A stretch of 64,000 bases of DNA from Chitinophagaceae bacterium. GTDB taxonomy: Bacteria > Bacteroidota > Bacteroidia > Chitinophagales > UBA10324. This document shows positions 36,545 to 45,343 of the stretch, in pieces (the stretch's first letter is position 1; each line of letters begins with the position of its first letter). The position numbers and the translations under genes were made by a program. The notes beneath the pieces were generated by a model. The model was not told the DNA's origin. It searched no databases and was given only the letters and a program-made list of their open reading frames with translations. The stretch covers positions 248,001 through 312,000 of the forward strand of contig JADJAG010000001.1 in assembly GCA_016704325.1 (NCBI GenBank), read 5' to 3'.

Positions 36545-37528
36545 CTAATTTTTAATATATCCGTTTTTGAGAAACCAATTATAAATATCATGCAGCGTTT
36601 CCTCGAATGGCCTGGCTGCATAATCAATTTCAGTTTGAGCTTTTGATGAATCGATAAACCGGTTGCCATTAATTAATGCATCGATAGATTCATTGGTGTA
36701 TAATGGCTGTTTGCCGGTGAGACGTGCAAACAATCCCGTGAATGGAACTCCGGCTCTTGCAATCATTACCGGAATAATTGGTAATGAAATTTTTCGTCCT
36801 GAAATCCTGCTTAACATACTCGTGATATCTTTAATCGAATACCATTTTCCGGATAGCAGATAACACGCTCCTTTTCTACCCTGATGCATTGCATTGATAA
36901 TTCCCCCGACAACATCACGGACATCCACAAAATCAAACCCCCCATTTAATATTGCAGGAATCGTTCCATTACACATTCCAATAATTGCCTGCCCCATTAA
37001 AGAAGGACGGTAATCAGGCGGGCCTACAATACTTGTTGGATTTACAACGGTTACATCCAATCCCTTGCCGACAAAAGACAATGCTAAAACCTGTGCATTT
37101 TTCTTTGAACGATCATATGCCGGTGCACCTTCTGATACTAAAGACTTGTATTCATCTAAGGGTTTATCTGATGGTGCTTGTTGAAAAGCATGTATAGAGC
37201 TGACTTGTATGAATTTTTTAACTCTTGCTTTCAATGCTGCCTCCAGCATTATTCGTGAACCATCAACATTTACATGGTGAATTTTATCAGGGTTCCTATT
37301 CGAAACAGATATCAATGCTGCTGCATGAATCACGGCATCACATCCAGTTAACAACTCTGTAACAGCAACCACATCATTGATGCTGCCCACTACCTCCCTG
37401 AGCTTAACATGAGAAAAACGATTAGCATGCTCATGTGTCAGTATGCTGACATCATGATCTTTCCGTAGCAGTTCCGGAATTAGAACGCCACCAATATGAC
37501 CTGAAGCTCCTGTGATTGCAATCTTCAA
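36545..37528 (-). CDS. extended SDR, 3-beta-HSD/dihydroflavonol-reductase-like
   Basis: A 327-residue extended SDR started by TTG (no ATG precedes the nucleotide motif). GASGHIGGVLIPELL is the N-terminal Rossmann motif, AVIHAAALISV is typical of the 3-beta-HSD/DFR group, VQVSSIHAF is the catalytic-serine strand and YDRSKKNAQ holds Tyr-x3-Lys. Known members oxidise 3-beta-hydroxysteroids or reduce dihydroflavonols or hopanoid sugars (HpnA). The 12-base gap to the SRD5A-like gene makes a steroid or terpenoid-type substrate plausible. This is inference from neighbourhood; the SDR alone would not show it. Confidence 0.8.
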   Translation of the reverse strand: MKIAITGASGHIGGVLIPELLRKDHDVSILTHEHANRFSHVKLREVVGSINDVVAVTELLTGCDAVIHAAALISVSNRNPDKIHHVNVDGSRIMLEAALKARVKKFIQVSSIHAFQQAPSDKPLDEYKSLVSEGAPAYDRSKKNAQVLALSFVGKGLDVTVVNPTSIVGPPDYRPSLMGQAIIGMCNGTIPAILNGGFDFVDVRDVVGGIINAMHQGRKGACYLLSGKWYSIKDITSMLSRISGRKISLPIIPVMIARAGVPFTGLFARLTGKQPLYTNESIDALINGNRFIDSSKAQTEIDYAARPFEETLHDIYNWFLKNGYIKN

Positions 37529-37690
37529 AATAAGAGAGTGTTTGCATCATCCTATTGCTAAAGCAATTGATTGATTTAGTGAGTGAATACTGTTTCAGTC
37601 ATATTGTTTAAAACCCTGCACTAGCTTCGTATGAGTGTACACTTCATGAAATCATTTCCGGGGCCTGCTTTCTTGCTACAATTAGCATAC

Positions 37691-40600
37691 TCACTTCTCG
37701 ATTATTGTAATTGCAGGAATTCCGGCTTTTTCAACCATAGTGTTAAACTCAGGAATTTTCGTTTGGAATATTGCATTAAGCTTTTGAAGTTGAATGTCAA
37801 TTCTATTTGAAATATCCTTATACGCATCCACGGAAGCAATCGTAGGCTTCGTATCTGCAGAAGACACTACCGAAGCAATACCAGCAAGTTTATCATTAAG
37901 CATTACCGGGTTAGCAAGGATGTCTTGTGGTGCTGTAGCTTTGTATTGGTACAATTGGCCTTTTATGGATGTCAGTGAATCCAGCACCGGTGTTAAAAAC
38001 TTTCTAAATGCAGCAGCTTGAGCAGTATCTGTAATATTGCCTAAGTAGGCACTCATCGTCTTAGTTGCACTATTAAGTTTATTGATTGCCGTATGCGTTT
38101 CTGAGAGTTTAGCATTGATCTTCATCAATAATTCAAATTGCGCAGCATAATCAGCATCCGTTGTTGTATAACGGGGATCCTTTAAAATGGTGAACGACTG
38201 TTCTTCGATTAGTGAATCAGCTATATACATTTTCATTTTGTATTCGCCCGGTATTGCGCGTGGACCAATTATGCTTCCTGCCCACATAACATTGGTACCA
38301 TCAACTTTTTTAGCATCCGGATACCGCATATCCCATCGAAAGAGATTCATACCGGAATCAACTGTTAAAATACCATTCCGTTTCAACTTCTTATCCTCAT
38401 AAAATTCCTTAGAAATTTTTATTGGCTCGCCGGATTTGTCCCTTATGCTTGAAAAAGTAATAATTGAATCCCCTGCAGCAGTAAAGAACTGCAGTTTCAG
38501 CTCCTTTTTCGGTTTGTTCTTTAAATAATAATGCACCAACACGCCTGATGGCGCATTTTCACCAGTTTGCATATCGGGTGAATAATAGCTTCCCCCATCA
38601 GTTCTATAGGTATCTCTTGGTTTAAATAAATGTGTAGCTGAGGCTTTTGTTTCATCATTAATTTGATACAATGCAGAAAGATCATCCAGTATCCAGAAAG
38701 ATCGTCCATGGGTAGCAACAACAAGGTCCATATCCCTTTTCTGTATTTGCATATCATGCACAGGAGAATTAGGAAGGTTAAGCTGCAATGATTGCCATTG
38801 ATCACCTCCATTAAAGGAAACATACACTCCTGTTTCTGTTCCTGCATATAACAATCCTTCCTTGTTTGGATCTTCCCGTATACATCGGGTATAGTCACCC
38901 GCTCGTATTCCATTCACAATCAATTTCCATTTCTTACCGAAATCTGTTGTTATAAAAAGATATGGTTTTGTATCATCACTTTTGTAACGTGTAGCCGCCA
39001 CATAGGCTGTGCCTTCCTTAAAACGGGATGGCTCAATGATGGATATCAAAGCCCAATCTGGCAGTTGTGTTGTTGGAATGGACACATTGCTCCAATTCTT
39101 CCCATCATCTGTTGATACATGAATTAGCCCGTCGTCACTACCTGCCCAAAGAATGCCTTGCTTAACATAGGATTCAGCAAATGAAAAGATATCAGCATAG
39201 ACTTCAGCACCGGTGTTGTCCTTTGTAATAGGCCCTCCGCTTAACCCTATTGTTTTCGGGTCCTTACGTGTGAGATCAGGTGAAATTATTTCCCAACTGT
39301 GTCCGCCATCAAAACTTCGGTGCACATATTGCGATCCCACAAACAGTTGCAAAGGATTATGCGGAGATGCCGTAATTGGAAAGGTCCAGTTAAAACGGAA
39401 TTGTTTGCTTTCGGCACCGCTTCCAATCCATGTTTCAGGATAAACCGAAATCATCTGATACTGGTTATTCCTTTTATTGTATTTGCTTAGTTGCCCATCA
39501 TACTCTCCTCCATAGGTAATATCAGGATCGCGTGGATCAGGTACAATGTAACCTGCTTCACCACCGGCTACAGGGTACCAATCACTTTCATCAATATCGT
39601 AGCCGTCTGTCCGGCTTTTGATTTTTATAGAAGAATTATCCTGTTGTGCACCATAAATACCATAAGGGTAATCATTGTCAAGGTTAACATGATAGAATTG
39701 CGCTGTTGGAAAATCAAGTTCGGAAAAGGTCTTGCCGCCATCAAAAGTCACTTCACCTCCACCATCATCAGCCAGTATCCAGTTATCACTGTTATTGGGG
39801 TTCCACCATAACTCATGATTATCGCCATGGTGGTTGTTTATTCTGCTAAAAGATTTTCCTGCGTCTTTTGATATCCATGCTTCCACATTCAGGACAATGA
39901 TTCCGTCTTCATTAAGTGGATCTGCATATATCTGCGAGAAATACCAGGGCCGCTGGCGGAGATTTTTATCACTATTGATAAGTGTCCAATGTTCACCCGC
40001 ATCTTCAGACCTGAAGAGACCTCCATTTTCATTCTCTATCATTGCATAAACCCTGTTGGAATTCATAGCCGATATGGCTACCGTTATCTTTCCCAATAAT
40101 CCAACCGGTAATCCGGGTTTTTTAGAAATATCTATCCAGGTGTTGCCACCATCAAAGGACTTGTACAATCCACTACCCTTTCCACCGCTGCTCAAAGAAT
40201 ATGGAGTTCTGTGGGCCTGCCATAGAGTCGCATAGATGATTAAAGGATTATTTGGATCAAATTTTACATCATAACAACCGGTACTGTCGTCCTTAGCAAG
40301 TATTTGTTCCCAAGATTTACCGCCGTCTTTTGACCTATAAACGCCTCTTTCCTTATTAGCGCCAAAAACTTTTCCCATACATGATGCATATACGAGTTCC
40401 GGGTGTTGAGGATGTACAATTATATTTTGAATGACACCGGATTTCTCAAGCCCGGAATGTTTCCATGTTTTGCCGGCATCAAATGACTTATATATTCCAT
40501 CACCAAAGGAGACGTTGCCTCTCATTTCAGCCTCACCCATGCCGACATAGATGATATTAGGATCTGAGGGTGCAACAGCAATTGCACCAACTGAACTTGA

Positions 40601-40909
40601 TTTAAAAGAAGTATCTGAGATTGGCAGCCAGGATTGTCCACCATCCTCTGTTTTCCAAACCCCACCTCCCACCGCTCCAAAGTAATAGAGATTCGGATTG
40701 TCAATTACCCCACAAACCGCAAGCGATCTTCCACCTCTCCAGGGACCGATTGACCGCCATTTCATTCCCTGAAGCAGGATGGGATCATATACTCCGGTCT
40801 GTACATCCGTTGATTTTGTTGACTTTTCCCTGGACTTTTGTGCCACCATTTCCAAAGATGAAAAACAAAACAAGGTCAAGGCAATGCCTGAGATTAACAC
40901 TACTTTCAT
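37691..40909 (-). CDS. large secreted BNR/sortilin-type beta-propeller protein
   Basis: A 1072-residue protein with signal peptide (MKVVLISGIALTLFCFSSLE, cleavage near EMVAQ). It is made of repeated BNR/Asp-box units, each SxDxGxxW-like: KTEDGGQSWLPIS, KSFDAGKTWKHSG, RSKDGGKSWEQIL, KSFDGGNTWIDIS and RSFDGGHSWEIIS, spaced 50-60 residues as in Vps10/sortilin ten-bladed propellers. From about 800 on the sequence is a different domain with coiled-coil character near 950-1000. Homologues in Bacteroidota are annotated as glycosyl hydrolases or sortilin-like, without proven activity. No type IX sorting domain is evident. Function is open. Confidence 0.85.
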   Translation of the reverse strand: MKVVLISGIALTLFCFSSLEMVAQKSREKSTKSTDVQTGVYDPILLQGMKWRSIGPWRGGRSLAVCGVIDNPNLYYFGAVGGGVWKTEDGGQSWLPISDTSFKSSSVGAIAVAPSDPNIIYVGMGEAEMRGNVSFGDGIYKSFDAGKTWKHSGLEKSGVIQNIIVHPQHPELVYASCMGKVFGANKERGVYRSKDGGKSWEQILAKDDSTGCYDVKFDPNNPLIIYATLWQAHRTPYSLSSGGKGSGLYKSFDGGNTWIDISKKPGLPVGLLGKITVAISAMNSNRVYAMIENENGGLFRSEDAGEHWTLINSDKNLRQRPWYFSQIYADPLNEDGIIVLNVEAWISKDAGKSFSRINNHHGDNHELWWNPNNSDNWILADDGGGEVTFDGGKTFSELDFPTAQFYHVNLDNDYPYGIYGAQQDNSSIKIKSRTDGYDIDESDWYPVAGGEAGYIVPDPRDPDITYGGEYDGQLSKYNKRNNQYQMISVYPETWIGSGAESKQFRFNWTFPITASPHNPLQLFVGSQYVHRSFDGGHSWEIISPDLTRKDPKTIGLSGGPITKDNTGAEVYADIFSFAESYVKQGILWAGSDDGLIHVSTDDGKNWSNVSIPTTQLPDWALISIIEPSRFKEGTAYVAATRYKSDDTKPYLFITTDFGKKWKLIVNGIRAGDYTRCIREDPNKEGLLYAGTETGVYVSFNGGDQWQSLQLNLPNSPVHDMQIQKRDMDLVVATHGRSFWILDDLSALYQINDETKASATHLFKPRDTYRTDGGSYYSPDMQTGENAPSGVLVHYYLKNKPKKELKLQFFTAAGDSIITFSSIRDKSGEPIKISKEFYEDKKLKRNGILTVDSGMNLFRWDMRYPDAKKVDGTNVMWAGSIIGPRAIPGEYKMKMYIADSLIEEQSFTILKDPRYTTTDADYAAQFELLMKINAKLSETHTAINKLNSATKTMSAYLGNITDTAQAAAFRKFLTPVLDSLTSIKGQLYQYKATAPQDILANPVMLNDKLAGIASVVSSADTKPTIASVDAYKDISNRIDIQLQKLNAIFQTKIPEFNTMVEKAGIPAITIIEK

Positions 40910-41392
40910 TTTGAACGTATTTAATCGTAAATGTAGGAATGAAAACCAAGTTATGGTATTTCAGAAAAAGAAAATTCTAAGGCTATGCATAGTTGCCTTT
41001 AATGAAAATGCTATCTGTAGGTTTGTCAAAGATTCAACTGTCCAATTGATTCCAGGTGTGCTATTCTCCTATCAATTGATTCCACCCAAAAAACTCACTA
41101 TACCAATATTTGAGGACTGATAGAGAAGCGTTTGAATTTCCTTTGGTAATGTCTGAAAATACACTGCAGGATGCTTATTCCAGCTATCTGAAAAAAGCCA
41201 CCCTGCAGTTTAATATATATAATATGATAATCCACTACCTGTGCCGGAAAAATGTATACTCTGTTATATACGGTTAACAGTTTGTTATAATAATGATGTT
41301 CAGGCAATAAATTATCCGGAACAAAGATGACTACAAATCAGCCCTGCGTCAATACTCAAATAGGGTGATTTTTTCGAACGGGAAGGGCGAGC
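40910..41392. other. intergenic region, 483 bases, with a tandem direct repeat
   Basis: Lies upstream of the BNR-repeat gene and beyond the end of the response regulator. Apart from two copies of CAATTGATTCCA I see no gene: short frames here lack starts or family patterns. It probably contains the promoter of the BNR-repeat gene. Confidence 0.4.
41043..41084. repeat. two direct repeats CAATTGATTCCA with 30-base period
   Basis: The 12-mer occurs at 41043-41054 and 41073-41084. Thirty bases is about three helical turns, so both copies face the same side of DNA, as in tandem activator sites. The repeats lie 134-175 bases before the BNR-repeat gene. Confidence 0.4.
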
Positions 41393-42028
41393 TTACTTTT
41401 GATAAAGATTTCTTCTTGATTTATTGAGGGCTTCTACTCTAGAATTTACCTGCAACTTATCGTAGATATGGCGGATATGGGTTCGAACAGTATTCACTGA
41501 TACAAATATTTTGTCAGCTATTTCTTTGATTCTTCTGCCTTCAGCTAGCAAGTCCAATATCTCATTCTCACGGGTGGATAATGTTGCAGCCTGTGTTGTG
41601 AGATCAGGATGCGGCATAAATGAACTAACGACTTTACGGGCAATCAATGGCGTCATTGGTGAACCGCCATTGCAAATATCATTTATGGAAGAAAAGATCT
41701 CATCAATTGCTGATCGTTTCAACAAATATCCATTTGCGCCTGCCTGAAGTGCTTGAAAGATTTTCTCATCATCTTCATTTACAGTACACATCAATACTTG
41801 AATTTCCGGATACTTTTGTTTAATACGCTTTGTACAATCAATTCCAGACATTCCGGGCAGATTGATATCCATGATAACCACATCTGGTATGTCTTCATCC
41901 AATTTTTCCAGCGCATCCTCTGCCTTACTATAGGCATTGCACCTGAATGCCTCATTCGAATTGAGCAGAAAGCTCAGGCTTTCCCGAAAATCGCTATGAT
42001 CTTCAATAAGAATAATGCTTATAGCCAT
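41393..42028 (-). CDS. NarL/LuxR-type response regulator
   Basis: A 211-residue two-domain regulator. Residues 1-120 form the receiver with acidic Asp10-type residues (IILIEDHSDFR), phospho-acceptor Asp54 in VIMDINLPGMSG, Thr in MCTVNEDDEK, and Lys in LLKRSA. Residues 145-205 are a LuxR-type helix-turn-helix (LSTRENEILDLLAEGRRIKE and VSVNTVRTHIRHIYDKL). It starts 72 bases after the stop of the sensor kinase gene and is its likely partner. Targets are unknown. Confidence 0.92.
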   Translation of the reverse strand: MAISIILIEDHSDFRESLSFLLNSNEAFRCNAYSKAEDALEKLDEDIPDVVIMDINLPGMSGIDCTKRIKQKYPEIQVLMCTVNEDDEKIFQALQAGANGYLLKRSAIDEIFSSINDICNGGSPMTPLIARKVVSSFMPHPDLTTQAATLSTRENEILDLLAEGRRIKEIADKIFVSVNTVRTHIRHIYDKLQVNSRVEALNKSRRNLYQK

Positions 42029-42100
42029 TGGCCCATTTATTAATTTTCCAAGTTTTATTAATAGTCCTTAAATCCGTACGTATCATCTAAAAGGATGATG

Positions 42101-45052
42101 TCAAATGTATGCTACATCAATTCTAATGCTGCTTCCTGCACCAATTTCTGAATTTAGAAAGAATTTGCCGCCTAACTCCTCTATACGTTTTTTCATATTG
42201 AACAATCCGTCAGCGCCAGTTTGAGTGGTATTCACATCGAATCCTTTACCATTGTCTTCAAAAAACACTAACAAATGCCCTTCTGCAATATCAAATGTCA
42301 ACGTTAGTTTGTTTGCAGAAGAATGATGATGAATATTATTCAGTGATTCCTTGACAACAAGAAAGAGGCTTCTTCTAAATTTAGCGCTAACCGGGTCTAC
42401 AGGCAAAACTTCAGGAATGGAAACAAACAGTTCAAGACCAATAAGTTGTGATGTCTTTGAAACATAATCTCTTATGTATTCTATGGTACCTTTCAACGTA
42501 TCATTTCTCGGGTTCAATGCCCAAATTATTTCATCCACTTTACCAATTAATTCACTTACATAGTTTTCAAATCTGCTTGAATGTTTTGCTTCAGCAGGTT
42601 TAAATGACTCGTTCGATTCAGACATTCTGCTCATTAATAACAGATTACTAAGATCTGCACCCAAATCATCATGCATATCGGCAGCTATCCTGCTTCTTTC
42701 ATCAGCAAGAACTTGCTTTTCCCTTAACACTCCGAGTTGCACCTTATAGCGTCTTTCAGCGGCAAAACGCAAGGTGAGGTAGGTTAAACCGGCCAAAAAC
42801 ATAAAGATTAACGATCTGAACCACCATTGCTCCCACATAGGAGGAACCACAGTAAACTGAAGAGTTGTGATTTTGCTCCAATCAGAATTGTATTTTTTGG
42901 CACGCAATTGAAAAGTATAATCGCCAGGTGACAATGACGAGAATGCTATAGATGAATTATTAGTTTCGATCCAGTCACTTTCATTTCCGGAAACATTGTA
43001 TTGGTATACGATTTTTTCAGGCTGCTCAAATGTTATTGCAATATAGTTCAGGCTAAAATCAGCTGCATAGGAAAACCTTAGTTTAGTGAGATCCTTCATT
43101 ATTGAATCTCTTGAGAATACCGAAGTAATATAGACAGGTGGTGGGACGGAAGAAGTTTGTGCAATACTCTTTTTTACAATGCACAACCCTGCAGAGGTAG
43201 CAAGATAAATGTTTTCTCCTCGTGCACATATGTCTTTTACATCGTTCGAAACAATGCCGTCAGCCATGGTAATGGTTCTTATGTCGCTAATCACATTATT
43301 TTGATAATTAAAAAAACTAAACCCCTGATTGGTAGCAACATAAATTGTAGTAGAATCAACAAAAACCTTTCTGCATAAATCTCCAGCTAAACCATCTGAT
43401 GTGGAAATATGGTTGATAATTTTGCCGTTTCTGAAAAAATGTACTCCATTGCCGTAGGTTGAAATAATTAATGTAGAATCTACTAAACCAGCAATGTCAC
43501 TTATTTGACATAGAAACACTTTGCTATACTCTTCAAATGATTGAAGATGGTCATCTTCTGTCAAACAGTAAAGTTTATTGAAATTTTCAAACCACAAACG
43601 ATTACCAATATCAAAATACATACAATAGATTCTTTTCTTCATAACAGCATCCACATCCCAATATGAGAGATACTTATTACTGCCGGTATGCGAAAATTTT
43701 GTCAACCCTGAAGTTATTGAAGCAACAATACTATCATTCTTGTCTATTGCCAAATTCTTGGCGCCATACGCGTCACTAAGTAATCCTGGAAGGTATTCTA
43801 CTAAGATAGTTACATACTTGACCTCATCTTTTAATAGATCCTTTCTTTCAATAAATCTAAATGCAGTACTGGTTACAATCCAAATATTGCTCGCTTTATC
43901 GAATCTTATTTTTGTAATTTTTGGAACTTCCGGTAGAACAAATGTTTTTAAGATATCCTTTTCAAGACAATTGAGCAACCCAGGCGCTGAGCCAAACCAA
44001 ATCTTTCCAGCAGGATCAATGGAAACACTTTCGATTAATTCAGTTCCCCTGAAATGCTCTACGCTTCGAGTATTCGCATCGGAGTTTTCCGGCTTCTCAA
44101 GAAAAACACCACTTCCTGTTGTACAAAACCACTTACTCCTCTCTGCATCTATGAATATATTTCCAACTTCAATACCATCAAATTGAATACTGAATTCATT
44201 ATACCCATTAGCTCCTTTGGCAAAAAAAATGGTTTGAAATGTTTTCGTAAAGAGAAAAATATTCTCCCTTTGATCCACAAAAATTCCGGCAATACTATTG
44301 TAATTAGAAACCTTGCTTTTGTCAATTAGCTTTTTTGAAGTTCCCCTATCAATTTGATAAACTCCATCTACAGAAAAATAATAGGAACGAACCTCATTGA
44401 ATTTGAACAGTTGGAATCTTGTTCGAATAGGTTTTAGTGTATTAACAGAATCTTTTATTCTCATTTGCCCATCTTTGTAAATTAGAATTGATCCTGGAGT
44501 ATAGAACTGGACTTCATCCTTGTTAAACTGGTATGGGAAAATCCAAGACCTCCTAAAGCCTTCATCCAATGAATGGAAATCATGCATTAAAACATGATTA
44601 TTTCTTTGAATCTGAACAAGTTGACTCCCATAACCGCCCAACCACACATTACCGTTGGTATCTTCAAGAAAGGACATGAATTCATATTTAGCATTAATAT
44701 TTGCCAGCATAGCGTCATTTGATGCATTCATGAATTTGCCTTTTTGAAAATAGCAGATTTTTCCATTCAATGTATAAAACCAGATTCTATCTCTAGAGTC
44801 TCTAAACATATTTAAGACTTCATTATCAGTAAGACCATCTTTCATAGTATAATTCTCAAAATGCTTTCCATCAAACCGGCTTACCCCCGCATCTGTGCCA
44901 AACCACATATAACCCTGATGATCCTGCAAAGCGCAGTAAACAACCTGACTTGGCAAACCGTCATTCACGGTATAGTTCTTATATACAGGAGATTGCGCCC
45001 AAAGACCTTCACAAATCAAGCAAGAAAAAAAAATAAAAAATAAGCACAACAT
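42101..45052 (-). CDS. beta-propeller sensor histidine kinase (Y_Y_Y, HisKA_3)
   Basis: 983 residues from ATG 45052, which begins a signal peptide (MLCLFFIFFSCLICEGLWAQ); a frame extending to 45163 adds 37 residues before it. The periplasmic half is two seven-bladed reporter propellers (about 25-640; first blade YTVNDGLPSQVVYC, GYMWFGTDAGVSRFDG), then a Y_Y_Y domain (about 650-725) and one membrane helix near 735-755. The cytoplasmic part has the HisKA_3 H-box RIAADMHDDLGADL near 790 and a C-terminal HATPase (FEDNGKGFD; GLFNMKKRIEELGG). It is the NarX-like partner of the downstream response regulator. The ligand is unknown; this architecture in Bacteroidota often responds to carbohydrates. 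Confidence 0.9.
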   Translation of the reverse strand: MLCLFFIFFSCLICEGLWAQSPVYKNYTVNDGLPSQVVYCALQDHQGYMWFGTDAGVSRFDGKHFENYTMKDGLTDNEVLNMFRDSRDRIWFYTLNGKICYFQKGKFMNASNDAMLANINAKYEFMSFLEDTNGNVWLGGYGSQLVQIQRNNHVLMHDFHSLDEGFRRSWIFPYQFNKDEVQFYTPGSILIYKDGQMRIKDSVNTLKPIRTRFQLFKFNEVRSYYFSVDGVYQIDRGTSKKLIDKSKVSNYNSIAGIFVDQRENIFLFTKTFQTIFFAKGANGYNEFSIQFDGIEVGNIFIDAERSKWFCTTGSGVFLEKPENSDANTRSVEHFRGTELIESVSIDPAGKIWFGSAPGLLNCLEKDILKTFVLPEVPKITKIRFDKASNIWIVTSTAFRFIERKDLLKDEVKYVTILVEYLPGLLSDAYGAKNLAIDKNDSIVASITSGLTKFSHTGSNKYLSYWDVDAVMKKRIYCMYFDIGNRLWFENFNKLYCLTEDDHLQSFEEYSKVFLCQISDIAGLVDSTLIISTYGNGVHFFRNGKIINHISTSDGLAGDLCRKVFVDSTTIYVATNQGFSFFNYQNNVISDIRTITMADGIVSNDVKDICARGENIYLATSAGLCIVKKSIAQTSSVPPPVYITSVFSRDSIMKDLTKLRFSYAADFSLNYIAITFEQPEKIVYQYNVSGNESDWIETNNSSIAFSSLSPGDYTFQLRAKKYNSDWSKITTLQFTVVPPMWEQWWFRSLIFMFLAGLTYLTLRFAAERRYKVQLGVLREKQVLADERSRIAADMHDDLGADLSNLLLMSRMSESNESFKPAEAKHSSRFENYVSELIGKVDEIIWALNPRNDTLKGTIEYIRDYVSKTSQLIGLELFVSIPEVLPVDPVSAKFRRSLFLVVKESLNNIHHHSSANKLTLTFDIAEGHLLVFFEDNGKGFDVNTTQTGADGLFNMKKRIEELGGKFFLNSEIGAGSSIRIDVAYI

Positions 45053-45343
45053 AGCATTCCTATATAGCGCGCATCTTTTGACAATGTCGTTTTTCCTGCA
45101 ATCTGAGATTCGAATCATAGAGTATCCTATCAATAGCCGCATCAATATAATTGACATCCGCATAACTTATGCTATAAATTAAATGCCGCTTAAATATAGC
45201 AACTAAATAATCAATTGTTAACACGATAAAAATAAGAAATAAATATTTCGAATTGACTTCCACCTGTTTTATTTAAACAATCGGGGATTTGCATTTTTTC
45301 TGGTATTCAAAACAAAATAAGTTAATGCTGCAAATTTAGAATA

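Noticed and set aside
41098..41307. 69-residue minus-strand frame in the intergenic region before the BNR-repeat gene
   Set aside because: No start context, signal or family pattern, and composition like noncoding DNA.
45160..45172. GCATAACTTATGC palindrome upstream of the sensor kinase gene
   Set aside because: Only 6-base arms in AT-rich DNA, which is likely by chance; no second copy.
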